Assembly (NCBI GenBank): GCA_002368355.1
Contig: AP018281.1
Span: 124,001-188,000 of the forward strand
From: Chondrocystis sp. NIES-4102
Lineage (GTDB): Bacteria; Cyanobacteriota; Cyanobacteriia; Cyanobacteriales; Xenococcaceae
Direction of reading: 5' to 3'
DNA: 64,000 bases
Positions 1 to 9,239 of this stretch are shown piece by piece (positions within the stretch are counted from its first letter, which is position 1; each line of letters begins with the position of its first letter). The translations under genes were made by a program, and so were the position numbers. The notes under the pieces were generated by a model. It was not told where the DNA came from, did not search any database, and saw nothing but the letters and a program-made list of their open reading frames with translations.

Positions 1-1
1 A

Positions 2-1213
2 CCCCAAAGAGCAGAATTTTCTTTCCCAGGTTTACCCGATTATGAAAGAATGTCTGCCACTGTTTATAGTATTTCCCTCGCTACAATTATTTATGATTTC
101 GAGCGGATTAATAAGTTTAGCCCAAGCTGGATAGATATACCAATGCTTGTATGGTGTATTTGTCCTTTATTTTCTTCCCTTAGCAATGGGTTAGGCATAT
201 ATGATGGTGTTTCAGAATCTCTTATTAATACTGTTGCTTATGGAGGACCGTATTTTATTGGCAGAATTTATCTCAATAGTTTAACAGGAATGCGTCAGCT
301 GGCGATCGCTATATTTATAGGTGGATTAGCCTATATTCCTTTATGTTTATATGAAATTCGTTTTAGTCCTCAATTACATAGAATGGTTTATGGATATCAT
401 CCTAACAGTTTTGGGCAAACAGTACGCTATGGAGGATTTAGACCAACTGTATTTATGGAGCATGGTTTAGCAGTTGGTATGTGGATGATGGCTGCTACGT
501 TAATCGGGATTTGGCTATGGAAGACCAATGTTATTAAACAGCTTTTTGGTATTTCAATGCTTTGGTTAGTAGCAATGTTATTCGCTACATTTATTTTGGT
601 AAAATCCACTGGTGCTTATGGATTATTGTTTGCTGGAACTATTATTTTATTGATAGCTTGGCAATTTCGCACTTCCGTCACTTTATTATTAGTAGTTCTT
701 TTCACTATTTTTTACCTCCAGCAAAATGTGTCTGCTAATGCAAATTTGACAGAACAAGTAGTTACAACTTTAAATAGCTATGGGTTACCTGAAGACAGAA
801 TACAATCTTTACAATTTAGGTTTGACAATGAAGAACTTCTAGCTGACAAAGCTAGAGAAAGAATAGTTTTTGGTTGGGGAGGATGGGGAAGAAACCGCGT
901 ATATGACTATAACTGGAGAGGAGAACTTGTAGATGTATCTATTACTGATAGCCTTTGGATTATTGCTTTTGGAGTCAATGGACTTGTTGGCTTGATTTCT
1001 TTATATGGTTCGGTATTTATCCCAGTTGTAGCTTTTGTTTTGTCATATCCTGCTGAAAATTGGTCTAATTATAAGGTGGGTCCAGCAGCAGCAATAGTAG
1101 TAGTTCTTACCCTCTATATGGTCGATTGTACTTTAAATAATCAAGTCAACCCCGTATTTACCTTAGCAACAGGTGGCATATCTGGTTTAATTGTACAAAA
1201 CAAAGATATTTAA
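2..1213 (+). CDS. O-antigen polymerase/ligase-like membrane protein (5' end outside window)
   Basis: Multi-pass inner-membrane protein of the kind that polymerises or ligates polysaccharide chains. The frame is open upstream of the first ATG at position 50 (codons read PQRAEFSFPGLPDYER), so the true start lies outside the window. About nine hydrophobic segments are visible. A longer hydrophilic loop (about residues 255-300 counted from ATG 50) contains WGGWGRNR and YDYNWRG, matching the large periplasmic loop of Wzy/WaaL-like proteins. It faces the minus-strand glycosyltransferase cluster and probably acts on the same glycan. Family assignment rests on topology and context; ligase and polymerase cannot be told apart. 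The stop overlaps the stop of the next gene. Confidence 0.7.
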   Translation, partial: PQRAEFSFPGLPDYERMSATVYSISLATIIYDFERINKFSPSWIDIPMLVWCICPLFSSLSNGLGIYDGVSESLINTVAYGGPYFIGRIYLNSLTGMRQLAIAIFIGGLAYIPLCLYEIRFSPQLHRMVYGYHPNSFGQTVRYGGFRPTVFMEHGLAVGMWMMAATLIGIWLWKTNVIKQLFGISMLWLVAMLFATFILVKSTGAYGLLFAGTIILLIAWQFRTSVTLLLVVLFTIFYLQQNVSANANLTEQVVTTLNSYGLPEDRIQSLQFRFDNEELLADKARERIVFGWGGWGRNRVYDYNWRGELVDVSITDSLWIIAFGVNGLVGLISLYGSVFIPVVAFVLSYPAENWSNYKVGPAAAIVVVLTLYMVDCTLNNQVNPVFTLATGGISGLIVQNKDI

Positions 1214-2967
1214 TTAGCATGAGTTGATGATTCAACAAATCCTTCTTTTACATAATTAATAAAAGAATTAACATTAATACCACTATTTCCAGTCATAGTA
1301 TTCTTTTGTTTTGCCAAATCTATAAATTTTTCAAATAAAATATCATCGTGCATTATTTGACAATTACTTTTAGTATTTCCTAAAACAAAATCATCATAAT
1401 ATGTAGCAAAGGTTCGGCAGGGATCGACAAAACTAATCTGATTTTTTCCAACTGCTCTTGATTCTGCATTTTCTTTCCAGGCAAAAAAACTAACATTAGG
1501 CTGTCCTGGAAGCGAAAACATATTTTTAACTGTCAGATAATTACTAATGTATGTATTACCCGCAAAATTATAGCGATTATTTAAAATTTCATTATTAGCA
1601 GTTACAAATTTTATGCCATTATTAATTGCTATAAATGAGTTTTCTTGCAAAGTATGATTAATAACTAAGGAATTCTTATAGTTATTAGTATTAATTAAAC
1701 TACCTCCTAATTCATTTCCCCAATTATAAATAAAGTTATGTGAGAAATTAGATTTACATTCATCGGTAATACTTGTATGAACATCATCCGTTCTACATAC
1801 TATATCCAACGCATTTTTATTGTATTTGGATGGAGATAAGAGGTGAGCAATTATATTATTTTCATAATAAGCATTATAAGCATTGTTATGCTGAATTCCA
1901 GTGCCTCTTTGCTGTAGATCATTAATATCATTTCCTTCTAGAACAACATTATTTCTAGCCACCATAGCCTGTTTATTAGAAATTCCATTGTATCCTTTAC
2001 TGGAAATAAACATTTGGATAGGATTGCGAGCAAAGACATTTGCTTCTACTAAAGCTCCAGATCTTGCTTGTAAACCATGAGAAGAAGCACGAGTAATGAT
2101 ATTTTCTCTAATTGTGGCGCGATCGCTTCCACTCTGTAAATATATGCAATGATTAAAGATAGTAGCTGCTCTAGAATCTGCTAATTTTCCATTGCGATCC
2201 TTATACCAGCCACAGGTATCTATCACATTTCCTGTAATGGATAATACTTGATAATCTTGGGCGAAAATTGCCTGAGAATGTCCCTCTCCCGAACTTGCTG
2301 AATTTACTAAAATATTGTCTTTAATAATAGTATTTCTAAACCATTGATTGTTAGTTGCTTGACCTTGAAGATTAATTGCAAGCGCAAATCCATCAATATA
2401 GTTATTATGAATTACATAATTTGTACCTTCATAAAGAGTGCGAATTGCAATTCCTCCTTGACCAGGCTGTTGCCTAAATTCTAACCCAGAAATTGTAATG
2501 TTTCTAAAAGAGCCCCAAAGATCTATTCCCGAATTTTTTCCTGGCTGAACGATGGGACGCTTTGTGGATTCTCCATAACTTGTAATAACCATTGGAGATT
2601 CAACAAGATTTCCCCCTAAAGGTTGTTCGCCAGCGCGATAAGCAAGAACCCCAAAGCTATCATTAAAAGTTTCACCTCTTTTAAGAACAATCCAATCAGG
2701 AGAATTTCTTCTGGTCAAACTTATTGCTTTAGATAAAGATTTTATTGGAGAATTAGCAGACAAACCATTATTATTGTCAGTACCTAAAGTGCTAACGTAA
2801 ATAACTCTAGAATTGCTACCTGGACAAGAAACCAGTTGATTAGCTGTTGGCACTGGATAAATTTTTTGTGCTGTAAAATTGCCACAGATATTAGATTGGG
2901 CTAATACAATATCTTTCCTAAGCAAAACAAAAATCAATGACAAAAATAGCCAATAAAACTTGTTCAT
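1210..2967 (-). CDS. Secreted right-handed beta-helix repeat protein
   Basis: Probable exported polysaccharide-binding or -modifying protein. Residues 1-23 form a signal peptide ending in VLAQ. Residues 57-85 (YVSTLGTDNNNG..) match the start typical of DUF1565/parallel beta-helix proteins. The body is rich in asparagine ladders such as NNYIDG, NNVVLEG and NNIIAH, the signature of stacked beta-helix coils found in polysaccharide lyases and epimerases. No catalytic triad can be assigned by eye. It is the last gene of the minus-strand cluster, 94 bp after the GT4 gene, and converges on the polymerase-like gene. A lyase, epimerase or structural role are all possible. Confidence 0.7.
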   Translation of the reverse strand: MNKFYWLFLSLIFVLLRKDIVLAQSNICGNFTAQKIYPVPTANQLVSCPGSNSRVIYVSTLGTDNNNGLSANSPIKSLSKAISLTRRNSPDWIVLKRGETFNDSFGVLAYRAGEQPLGGNLVESPMVITSYGESTKRPIVQPGKNSGIDLWGSFRNITISGLEFRQQPGQGGIAIRTLYEGTNYVIHNNYIDGFALAINLQGQATNNQWFRNTIIKDNILVNSASSGEGHSQAIFAQDYQVLSITGNVIDTCGWYKDRNGKLADSRAATIFNHCIYLQSGSDRATIRENIITRASSHGLQARSGALVEANVFARNPIQMFISSKGYNGISNKQAMVARNNVVLEGNDINDLQQRGTGIQHNNAYNAYYENNIIAHLLSPSKYNKNALDIVCRTDDVHTSITDECKSNFSHNFIYNWGNELGGSLINTNNYKNSLVINHTLQENSFIAINNGIKFVTANNEILNNRYNFAGNTYISNYLTVKNMFSLPGQPNVSFFAWKENAESRAVGKNQISFVDPCRTFATYYDDFVLGNTKSNCQIMHDDILFEKFIDLAKQKNTMTGNSGINVNSFINYVKEGFVESSTHAN

Positions 2968-3061
2968 ATTTATCTAAATTAATACTTATTTGAAAGGTAA
3001 TTTTTTGAGTAGATTACACATCTTTAATAACATTAATTTTAGATTTAGTCCTGTTTGATTT

Positions 3062-4429
3062 TTATTTTACGGGTATATACCTATCAATTGCTTCTTGATA
3101 TATCTCCAGTATCTTATCTATTTTCTTTTCCCAGTCAAAATTCTCTAAAATACTTTGGCGACCAGCTTGACCCATTGTTTTGCGTAACTCCAGAGATCTA
3201 GCTAATTTAAGCATTGCATTTGCCAAGTAATCAATAAATAAGTCCCGTGATTTAGGCTCAACTAAGATTCCACATGACTCATCTACATAGTCTGCAGGTC
3301 CACCCCAATTAGTTGCAATTACAGGTAGTTCCATACTCATTGCTTCTAGTATAACCGCCCCGCCACATTCATGAAGGCTTGGTAAAACTAATATATCAGC
3401 TAACTGTAATCTCTCTGCACATTCGGTTTGAGAAAGCCATCCTAAAAAATGAATTGGCTGTTGGATATAATGTTCATTTAGCATTAGCTTTTGTGAGTCT
3501 AATTTTTCCCTATTAGATGAAGCTAAACCCAATTCTTGCACTTGTAATTCGAGATTTTCCCTTTCTACACCGTCGCCAATAATTTCTAATTCAACTGGTA
3601 GTTTTTCCAGCACCTGTTTAAAAGCATTGATTAATAAATCTACAGCTTTCCAATCAACTAATCTACCGACAAAAACAAATTTAATAGCTTGTTTTGTTTG
3701 ATCATCCTGAGAATAAAATGTTAGCTCGTTATTATTGATAAATTTGCTATTACTATTTTTTTGCCAAATAGATAAATCTACGCCGTTTTCAACTAATTCT
3801 ATGATTTTTCCTTCAATCTTTTGTGGTAATGCCTCTTTAGTACGTTGATTTGCAACTAATAATGTTGTGGCTTTTCTTTTACCAGGAATTAAAAAATTTA
3901 AAAAATTAGATAATGTTCGCCCAATTTCAACAGTTTTACGAACGAGGAAATTTTCCATGTATTTAAAACCGTCAGGATATGTCATACCTCCATTCATCGG
4001 TCCAATCACTATTGGTACTCCCATGTTAAAAATCAATGAAGGTTCTTTAGGAGATACAGGAATTGGTTGATGGATAATATCGATCTTTTTTTCTAGTATT
4101 ACTTGCTTGGCGATACGACGCTGAGTTATTTGGGTAGTTAAACGTAACAACGACCCAAAGGTAAAATAAGCTAGTTTTTTTGGCAAAAATTTTCCACATC
4201 GCCACAACAAAAGATGAACAAAAGTATCTTTAATAAAATAAATGCGATCGCCTTCATCAGGAAACAAGTTTATTAATTCTTCCTTAGTTCTTTCGTGGAC
4301 AATTAGCCATACTTCTATCTGACGTTTTCGCAAAACTCGAAAATAATGTAAAGGAAGAGCAGCTTCTCCACCAAACTTTAAAGATGCGTGTTCTGCAATA
4401 ATAAGTATACGTTTATTATATATATTCAT
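3062..4429 (-). CDS. Glycosyltransferase family 4 (GT-B)
   Basis: Transfers a sugar from a nucleotide-sugar donor during exopolysaccharide assembly on the cytoplasmic face. The N-terminus (ILIIAEHASLKFGGEAALP) is the usual acceptor-domain opening with a glycine-rich loop. VFVGRLVDWKAVDLLINA opens the C-terminal Rossmann domain. The E-x7-E donor motif is intact at about residues 353-361 (HECGGAVILEAMS), followed by PVIATNWGGPADYV. The 455-residue length is slightly long for GT4 because of an insertion after the E/IGDG motif (about residues 295-325). It sits 52 bp after the broken FkbM gene and 94 bp before the beta-helix gene. Donor and acceptor are unknown. Confidence 0.85.
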   Translation of the reverse strand: MNIYNKRILIIAEHASLKFGGEAALPLHYFRVLRKRQIEVWLIVHERTKEELINLFPDEGDRIYFIKDTFVHLLLWRCGKFLPKKLAYFTFGSLLRLTTQITQRRIAKQVILEKKIDIIHQPIPVSPKEPSLIFNMGVPIVIGPMNGGMTYPDGFKYMENFLVRKTVEIGRTLSNFLNFLIPGKRKATTLLVANQRTKEALPQKIEGKIIELVENGVDLSIWQKNSNSKFINNNELTFYSQDDQTKQAIKFVFVGRLVDWKAVDLLINAFKQVLEKLPVELEIIGDGVERENLELQVQELGLASSNREKLDSQKLMLNEHYIQQPIHFLGWLSQTECAERLQLADILVLPSLHECGGAVILEAMSMELPVIATNWGGPADYVDESCGILVEPKSRDLFIDYLANAMLKLARSLELRKTMGQAGRQSILENFDWEKKIDKILEIYQEAIDRYIPVK

Positions 4430-4481
4430 ATAAACATAAATTGCTCAACTTGTTTATAATTTATTTTTTCCACTGAAATTA

Positions 4482-5240
4482 TTAAATTGCTCTTGCGTAA
4501 ATATCTCCTCTTTTACCTAATAATGATATATCCCATTCTTTATTTATATAGTCTTCTATTTCTTGCTTTGTCTGCCACTTTTCAAAAATGAAATAAGATT
4601 TATCTGTTGGAGTAATCTTAAAGCATCTTTCTTGAACATTTGATAATAGGTCAATATATTCCATTACTTTTGATATTTGCTGATAATGGAACTCAAAAGA
4701 AATTAAATCAATTGATTGTGATAGAGCCTTTAAAACTTCTGTTTCAAATCCTTCTACATCTATTTTGATATATTTAAGTGTACTAAATTCTTCAATTAAC
4801 AAGTCTAATGTATTGGTTTCTATCTCTTAAGTTGCTACAATATCGGTAAATTCTTTACACCAATCTTTTACCACACCAGATGTAGATGCTGTTTTACGTC
4901 TATAAAATAACAATTTTTATAGTTTAGACGATATACCCTTATTGACAAAATGGACTTGAGATTTACCTGAAAACCTCTTTTTTTGATAGTTAATTAATCT
5001 AGGATCAGGTTCAATTGAAACAACTAAGGCATTTAAATCTACAAAAATAGCTGCTTTATCTCCTAAATGTGAACCAACATCGAACACAATATCACCACTG
5101 CTTATTAAACTATGATAAAAGTTCTTTTCTTCAGATATTGATTTGATTATTTCTGGATTTTTGCTTCTATAATGATTACGAAATTGGCTATATAATCCAC
5201 CAATCCAAAGTAATTCTTTTAAGTAATATTTAAAGTTCAT
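4482..5240 (-). pseudogene. FkbM-family methyltransferase interrupted by two in-frame TAA stops
   Basis: A single reading frame of 253 codons encodes an FkbM-type SAM-dependent methyltransferase. Two TAA codons break it, at 4917-4919 and 4827-4829, with no frameshift. The N-terminal piece (107 codons) carries the SAM-binding motif IVFDVGSHLGDKA and the acidic-loop motif VVSIEPDPRL. Between the stops the frame reads FYRRKTASTSGVVKDW. After the second stop come TNTLDLLIEEF and the FkbM signature YIKIDVEGFETEVLKAL. All family landmarks are in order, so this was recently one gene. Its start overlaps the upstream acetyltransferase by 11 bp. The two pieces could be expressed separately, but neither is a complete enzyme. 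Confidence 0.85.
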
Positions 5241-5754
5241 GGTAATATTCTGTTGACTTAATAATTTTTGCTGGTATTCCTACTGCTGTGGAGAAAGTAG
5301 GAACATCATTTAAAACTACTGCATTAGCACCAATTTTTGCATGGTCTCCAATAGAAACAGGACGAATAATTTTCGCCCCAGCACCAACATCAACATGACC
5401 ACCAATTTTTACGCCTTTTACTATAGTCACTTGTTGTAGAATTAGGCAATTTACGCCAATGGAAGCTTCAGGATGAATTACTATTCCATTGGGATGTCTC
5501 AATATTAAACCTCCTCCAAGTTGACAATTAAGAGGAATATCTGCTCCTGTAATTACACTCCAAAATCGGTACTCTATTACATTAATTGATCTAAAAAATT
5601 TAGCAATAAAACCTGTAAGTTTTTGCCACTTTTGATATTGACGAATAGATTTGATTAGTTGTTTAGAAGGAGACCACCAACGATCAATTTTTTCGCGTTC
5701 CCAGTCTGGTTCTGTCGCAGATATTATCTTACTTTCTATATGATTTTTGGTCAT
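5230..5754 (-). CDS. Serine-acetyltransferase-like hexapeptide transferase
   Basis: Left-handed beta-helix acyltransferase of the CysE/WcaB type, 174 residues. The C-terminal half has hexapeptide turns with the CysE-like signatures LRHPNGIVIHPEASIG, ILQQVTIVKG, HVDVGAGAKIIRPVSIGD and KIGANAVVLNDVP, ending AVGIPAKII. The catalytic histidine candidate is in HPNGIVIH. The short N-terminus lacks the long helical domain of housekeeping CysE, and the gene sits inside a glycosyltransferase operon, so O-acetylation of a polysaccharide is more likely than cysteine synthesis. Its 3' end overlaps the FkbM start by 11 bp. Confidence 0.75.
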   Translation of the reverse strand: MTKNHIESKIISATEPDWEREKIDRWWSPSKQLIKSIRQYQKWQKLTGFIAKFFRSINVIEYRFWSVITGADIPLNCQLGGGLILRHPNGIVIHPEASIGVNCLILQQVTIVKGVKIGGHVDVGAGAKIIRPVSIGDHAKIGANAVVLNDVPTFSTAVGIPAKIIKSTEYYHEL

Positions 5755-5969
5755 AGATCATAGTTTATAAATCTATTTTTTTAAATTGGAGACATTTAGT
5801 CTTTACAGATAAATTGATAGTCTTAACAATGAAAACTTTTCTTGCTACAAAAAAGATTTATAATGCTAATATAGCCTTTCTTAGATCAGTGAAGTACACC
5901 CCATCAACCATTAACAATTCACAAAAACCAGGATTGATCGACAACCTCAAGAATGTTAGAACTGCTATA

Positions 5970-6545
5970 TTAATGTCTAACTATTATTTTTGCTGGAATA
6001 CCAACTGCTGTGCTGTCAGGTGGAACATCGCATAAAACTACCGCATTAGCTCCAATTTGAGCGCGATCGCCTATATTGACAGAGCCAAAAATTTTTGCTC
6101 CAGCACCAACATTGACTTTTTTTCCGAGCCGAGGCGCATCTAAAGGACGTTCTAGATAGCGATTACCTAAAGTAACACCTTGGCGAATGATACAATCATC
6201 ACCAATCAAACAGTCTCCATGAATAACAATTCCATTTTGATGCTCAAAAATCACTCTACGACCTAATTTGACGCTGTAGGGTAATTCTATTCCATAAGTG
6301 TTACGTACTTTGCGATATAGTATACGGTAGAAAAGACTAAAAGAAGCCCTCAAAAGCTTTGGTTTTATATTCATTCGCCAAACTCCAAAGCGATGTACTG
6401 CGACTGCTCTAAAACCAGGTTTAGTCCAATCTTTACCATGTGCAATCCAATCTTCTCTTATTTGTTGAAATAAACTTAGTTCAACAGATTTTGTTTCATC
6501 ATTTCCCTCTGCTGTTTTTTCCCTGAGTAGCCATATTTTATCCAT
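5970..6545 (-). CDS. Serine-acetyltransferase-like hexapeptide transferase, second copy
   Basis: 191-residue paralogue of the downstream gene. It shares FEHQNGIVIHGDCLIGDDC, IIRQGVTLGN, KVNVGAGAKIFGSVNIGD and AQIGANAVVLCDVP, ending AVGIPAKII. It has a fuller N-terminal region (FQQIREDWIAHGKDWTKPGF), as in CysE/WcaB-type enzymes annotated in colanic-acid-like clusters. It lies 33 bp after a GT2 gene and 215 bp before the next gene. Polysaccharide O-acetylation is inferred from context; classical serine O-acetyltransferase activity cannot be excluded. Confidence 0.75.
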   Translation of the reverse strand: MDKIWLLREKTAEGNDETKSVELSLFQQIREDWIAHGKDWTKPGFRAVAVHRFGVWRMNIKPKLLRASFSLFYRILYRKVRNTYGIELPYSVKLGRRVIFEHQNGIVIHGDCLIGDDCIIRQGVTLGNRYLERPLDAPRLGKKVNVGAGAKIFGSVNIGDRAQIGANAVVLCDVPPDSTAVGIPAKIIVRH

Positions 6546-6578
6546 AACATTAATAAATTGATAATTAAAAAATTAGAG

Positions 6579-7571
6579 CTATACTTGCAAAACATTCTTT
6601 AATTTATTGACGATAACTAAAGAACTATTAGAAATAAAATCAACAAAAAATTTTGGGGGATCATTGTAAGGTTTTCTTTGAATTAATCGTCTTGTTTGCC
6701 ATATAGTGTAACAAAAGATCCAGACAAAATCTACAGTAATTGTATAAAGATAACCATAGTTTTTTAAAAAATATCGTTGCCTTGATTCAAACCAATATTT
6801 TGGCAATCGCTTTTTCTGAACATTTGAGCTATTAATCCCTGAACTCTGTCCGACTAAATGAACAACTCTACTTTCAGGTACGTACCAACAATTCCATCCT
6901 GCTTTTTTAGCTTGTAAACAAAAATCTACTTCTTCATAATAAAGAAAATATGATTCATCCATTAACCCTACTTGTTCAAAGACTTCACTGCGAATAATCA
7001 TACTAGCCCCTGCTACCCAATCAGTCTCACAAGCTTCTTCTGGAACTGGAGGTGCGACAATCCATCTAGACAGCAATTTAGATACTAACCCTAAACGTAA
7101 ACCAGAATCTATTTCACTTAATATCGTATGAAAACGAAAAGCAGAACGTTGTGGCGAGCCATCTGGATTCTCTAAACGACTTCCAGCAATTCCTACTGTT
7201 GGATGCTGTTCCATAAACTCAATTAATTTTGTTATCGCACCAGGTCGAATAATTGTGTCGGGATTGAGTAGCAAATAATATTTAGGAGAATTATCAGTTT
7301 TCAAACTTGAGCGTATTGCTGCGTTGTTACCTATAGCAAAACCACCGTTTTGTTGTAGAGACATAACAGAGGCCCAGTTTTGCCATCCACTAATTTCAAT
7401 TACTTCGTTGATTATTTTGTCCGAATTATCTTTAGAATCATTATCAACCACAATTATCGAACAATTATCTATACCTATGTATTTAATATCATTTTGAAGT
7501 GAAGTTAGGCAGTTTATAACTAACTTTGCAGTCCGATAATTAACAATTATTATTTTTATTTCCATAGTCAA
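6579..7571 (-). CDS. Glycosyltransferase family 2, rhamnosyltransferase-like
   Basis: GT-A fold enzyme of 330 residues. It opens IKIIIVNYRTAKLVINCLTSL, followed by VVDNDSKDNS. The metal-binding region is LLLNPDTIIRPGAI (N-P-D in place of DXD), which with the later WVAGASMIIRSEVFEQVGLMDE and FLYYEEVDFCLQAKKAGW is the pattern of WbbL/rhamnosyltransferase-type GT2 enzymes. It is followed by the acetyltransferase 33 bp downstream and preceded by another acyltransferase 5 bp upstream, so it is probably co-transcribed. The sugar transferred is not determinable from sequence. Confidence 0.85.
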   Translation of the reverse strand: MTMEIKIIIVNYRTAKLVINCLTSLQNDIKYIGIDNCSIIVVDNDSKDNSDKIINEVIEISGWQNWASVMSLQQNGGFAIGNNAAIRSSLKTDNSPKYYLLLNPDTIIRPGAITKLIEFMEQHPTVGIAGSRLENPDGSPQRSAFRFHTILSEIDSGLRLGLVSKLLSRWIVAPPVPEEACETDWVAGASMIIRSEVFEQVGLMDESYFLYYEEVDFCLQAKKAGWNCWYVPESRVVHLVGQSSGINSSNVQKKRLPKYWFESRQRYFLKNYGYLYTITVDFVWIFCYTIWQTRRLIQRKPYNDPPKFFVDFISNSSLVIVNKLKNVLQV

Positions 7572-7576
7572 GACAA

Positions 7577-8194
7577 CTATTCAGTTTTCCTCTGATAAAA
7601 ATAATTAACTCTTTGTTGTATTAAATAAGGTTCCATCGTTTTATCATAACCGCCTTCTCTACATTCGATTAAATCGGCCCAAGGCAGTAGTTGTGTTTGA
7701 TTTTTGAGCTTTTCTACTAGGGCATCGACTCTACCTACTGGCTTCGCTGGTACACCCGCCACAATATCTCCTTCTAAAACATTTTTGGTAACTACCGCAC
7801 CAGCGGCTACAATAGAATTTGGACCAATAGTAACATTTGGTAAGATTAAAGCGTTATAACCAATAAAAACATTATCACGGATATCAATTTTGCCTACAGA
7901 ATCAATCTTGACATTGTAAGCACGATTAAGCATTGCCACTGAACCATCATGACCAATTAAAGTACAAGAAGAAAAATGTACGTTATTACCTATACAAACA
8001 TACTCAGGATCAGTAAAGATAGTTGATGTTAGGATACTGCAATTATCGCCCATATGGTAAAATCTTCCATGTTTACGAAGATATTCAGCATACTCCTCTC
8101 CTCTAGGCTTACAAATTTTACGATATAAAGAAGAAAATTTTCCATATTTAAAAGCTAGATAGCGAATAATCTTTTTGGCAATGGTAACTATCAT
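7577..8194 (-). CDS. Acyltransferase, hexapeptide-repeat (LbH) family
   Basis: 205-residue left-handed beta-helix acyltransferase resembling WcaF/maltose-acetyltransferase-like enzymes. Visible hexapeptide stretches are CSILTSTIF, YVCIGNNVHFSSCTLIGHDG, IDIRDNVFIGYNALILPNVTIG and NSIVAAGAVVTKNV, ending DIVAGVPAKPVGRVD. The histidine in LIGHDGSV is a plausible catalytic residue. The C-terminal 40 residues (LPWADLIECREGGYD..) are an extension outside the helix. It lies 46 bp after a GT2 gene and 5 bp before another, so it belongs to the same operon and probably acetylates a sugar of the exported glycan. Confidence 0.78.
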   Translation of the reverse strand: MIVTIAKKIIRYLAFKYGKFSSLYRKICKPRGEEYAEYLRKHGRFYHMGDNCSILTSTIFTDPEYVCIGNNVHFSSCTLIGHDGSVAMLNRAYNVKIDSVGKIDIRDNVFIGYNALILPNVTIGPNSIVAAGAVVTKNVLEGDIVAGVPAKPVGRVDALVEKLKNQTQLLPWADLIECREGGYDKTMEPYLIQQRVNYFYQRKTE

Positions 8195-8240
8195 TATTAT
8201 TAGCTAAAAATAAATTTGATGTGATTGTAAAGAAAAAGTA

Positions 8241-9239
8241 TTAAACTAGTTCTGAATTTTTATATTCGACAATGTTTCTTTGTCGTCCAAGTAATCTATC
8301 TAAATGAAACTGGATTTGACCCCATGCTTGGGGAAACTTAATTAATACGCAGTTAGTAGCATACAACAAAGCATTTTTATTACTAAAATTTCTTGTTTGG
8401 AAATAGCGATAGATTTTATAAATCATCACAGGATAACCCAATAATAAAGTTAAGCTCCATCCTTGGGTTGGCAAAAGCAAAGCTATCACTATTAAAGGAA
8501 TGATCGCGCCCCAAAGCCAAATACTTTTAGTTTCTTTAACTCGATGACGTTCGGGATCTTTACCATATAGCCAAGCACCTTCAGCATAAGCATGACCAGA
8601 CCTTAAAGATCTTTTCCACCACTGAGTGAAGCGGATTATTTGGGCATCGTGTAAGGTCATCTGGGCATCAATACGCCAAACTTTCCAACCCTTTCGTCGC
8701 AAACGCAGACACAATTCGGACTCCTCCCCAGCAATTAAAGTAGGATTAAAGCCATCAACCTGTCGAAAAGCTGCCACTCGCATCATGGCATCACCCCCAC
8801 AAGTTAACGCCTCTCCTATGGGAGTATTCCATTCAATGTCGCAGAGCAAATTATAGATAGAGCGATCGCTCTTTCTTTCTCGACGGCGACCACAAACTAC
8901 CGCCCAATCTGAATGCTGCGAAATTTCTTGATAGGCTTTTGAGAGCCAACTGGCTATAACTTCACAGTCACCATCGACAAACTGTACGAATTCAAGATGA
9001 GGATTGGTTTTTAGTAAATACTCAAAGCCTTCATTTCTTGCACGAGCAGCAGTAAAAGGAATAGATAAATCAAGTTCTACTACTTTTACTCCGTTTCCTT
9101 GTGCCATTGCGACGCTGTCATCTGTCGAACCCGAATCTACGTAAACAATATCATCTACTAGCTCGACTACCGATAGCAAACATTGTCGCAGGCGTTCGCC
9201 TTCATTTCGCCCGATAATTACTATTCCCAAATTTTTCAT
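8241..9239 (-). CDS. Glycosyltransferase family 2 with C-terminal membrane segment
   Basis: GT-A enzyme of 332 residues. The N-terminus LGIVIIGRNEGERLRQCLLS and YVDSGSTDDSVAMA bind the nucleotide sugar. FVQFVDGDCEV holds the DXD-type metal site (DGD), and TCGGDAMMRVAAFRQVDGF with AGEESELCLRLRRKGW forms the acceptor region. A hydrophobic segment (about residues 243-275, AIIPLIVIALLLP..) suggests membrane association. The 5' end overlaps the preceding GT2 gene by 38 bp, indicating translational coupling. Donor and acceptor are unknown. Confidence 0.85.
   Translation of the reverse strand: MKNLGIVIIGRNEGERLRQCLLSVVELVDDIVYVDSGSTDDSVAMAQGNGVKVVELDLSIPFTAARARNEGFEYLLKTNPHLEFVQFVDGDCEVIASWLSKAYQEISQHSDWAVVCGRRRERKSDRSIYNLLCDIEWNTPIGEALTCGGDAMMRVAAFRQVDGFNPTLIAGEESELCLRLRRKGWKVWRIDAQMTLHDAQIIRFTQWWKRSLRSGHAYAEGAWLYGKDPERHRVKETKSIWLWGAIIPLIVIALLLPTQGWSLTLLLGYPVMIYKIYRYFQTRNFSNKNALLYATNCVLIKFPQAWGQIQFHLDRLLGRQRNIVEYKNSELV

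Noticed and set aside
5814-6035. Plus-strand 73-codon frame
   Set aside because: Half lies antisense to the acetyltransferase end; composition not protein-like.
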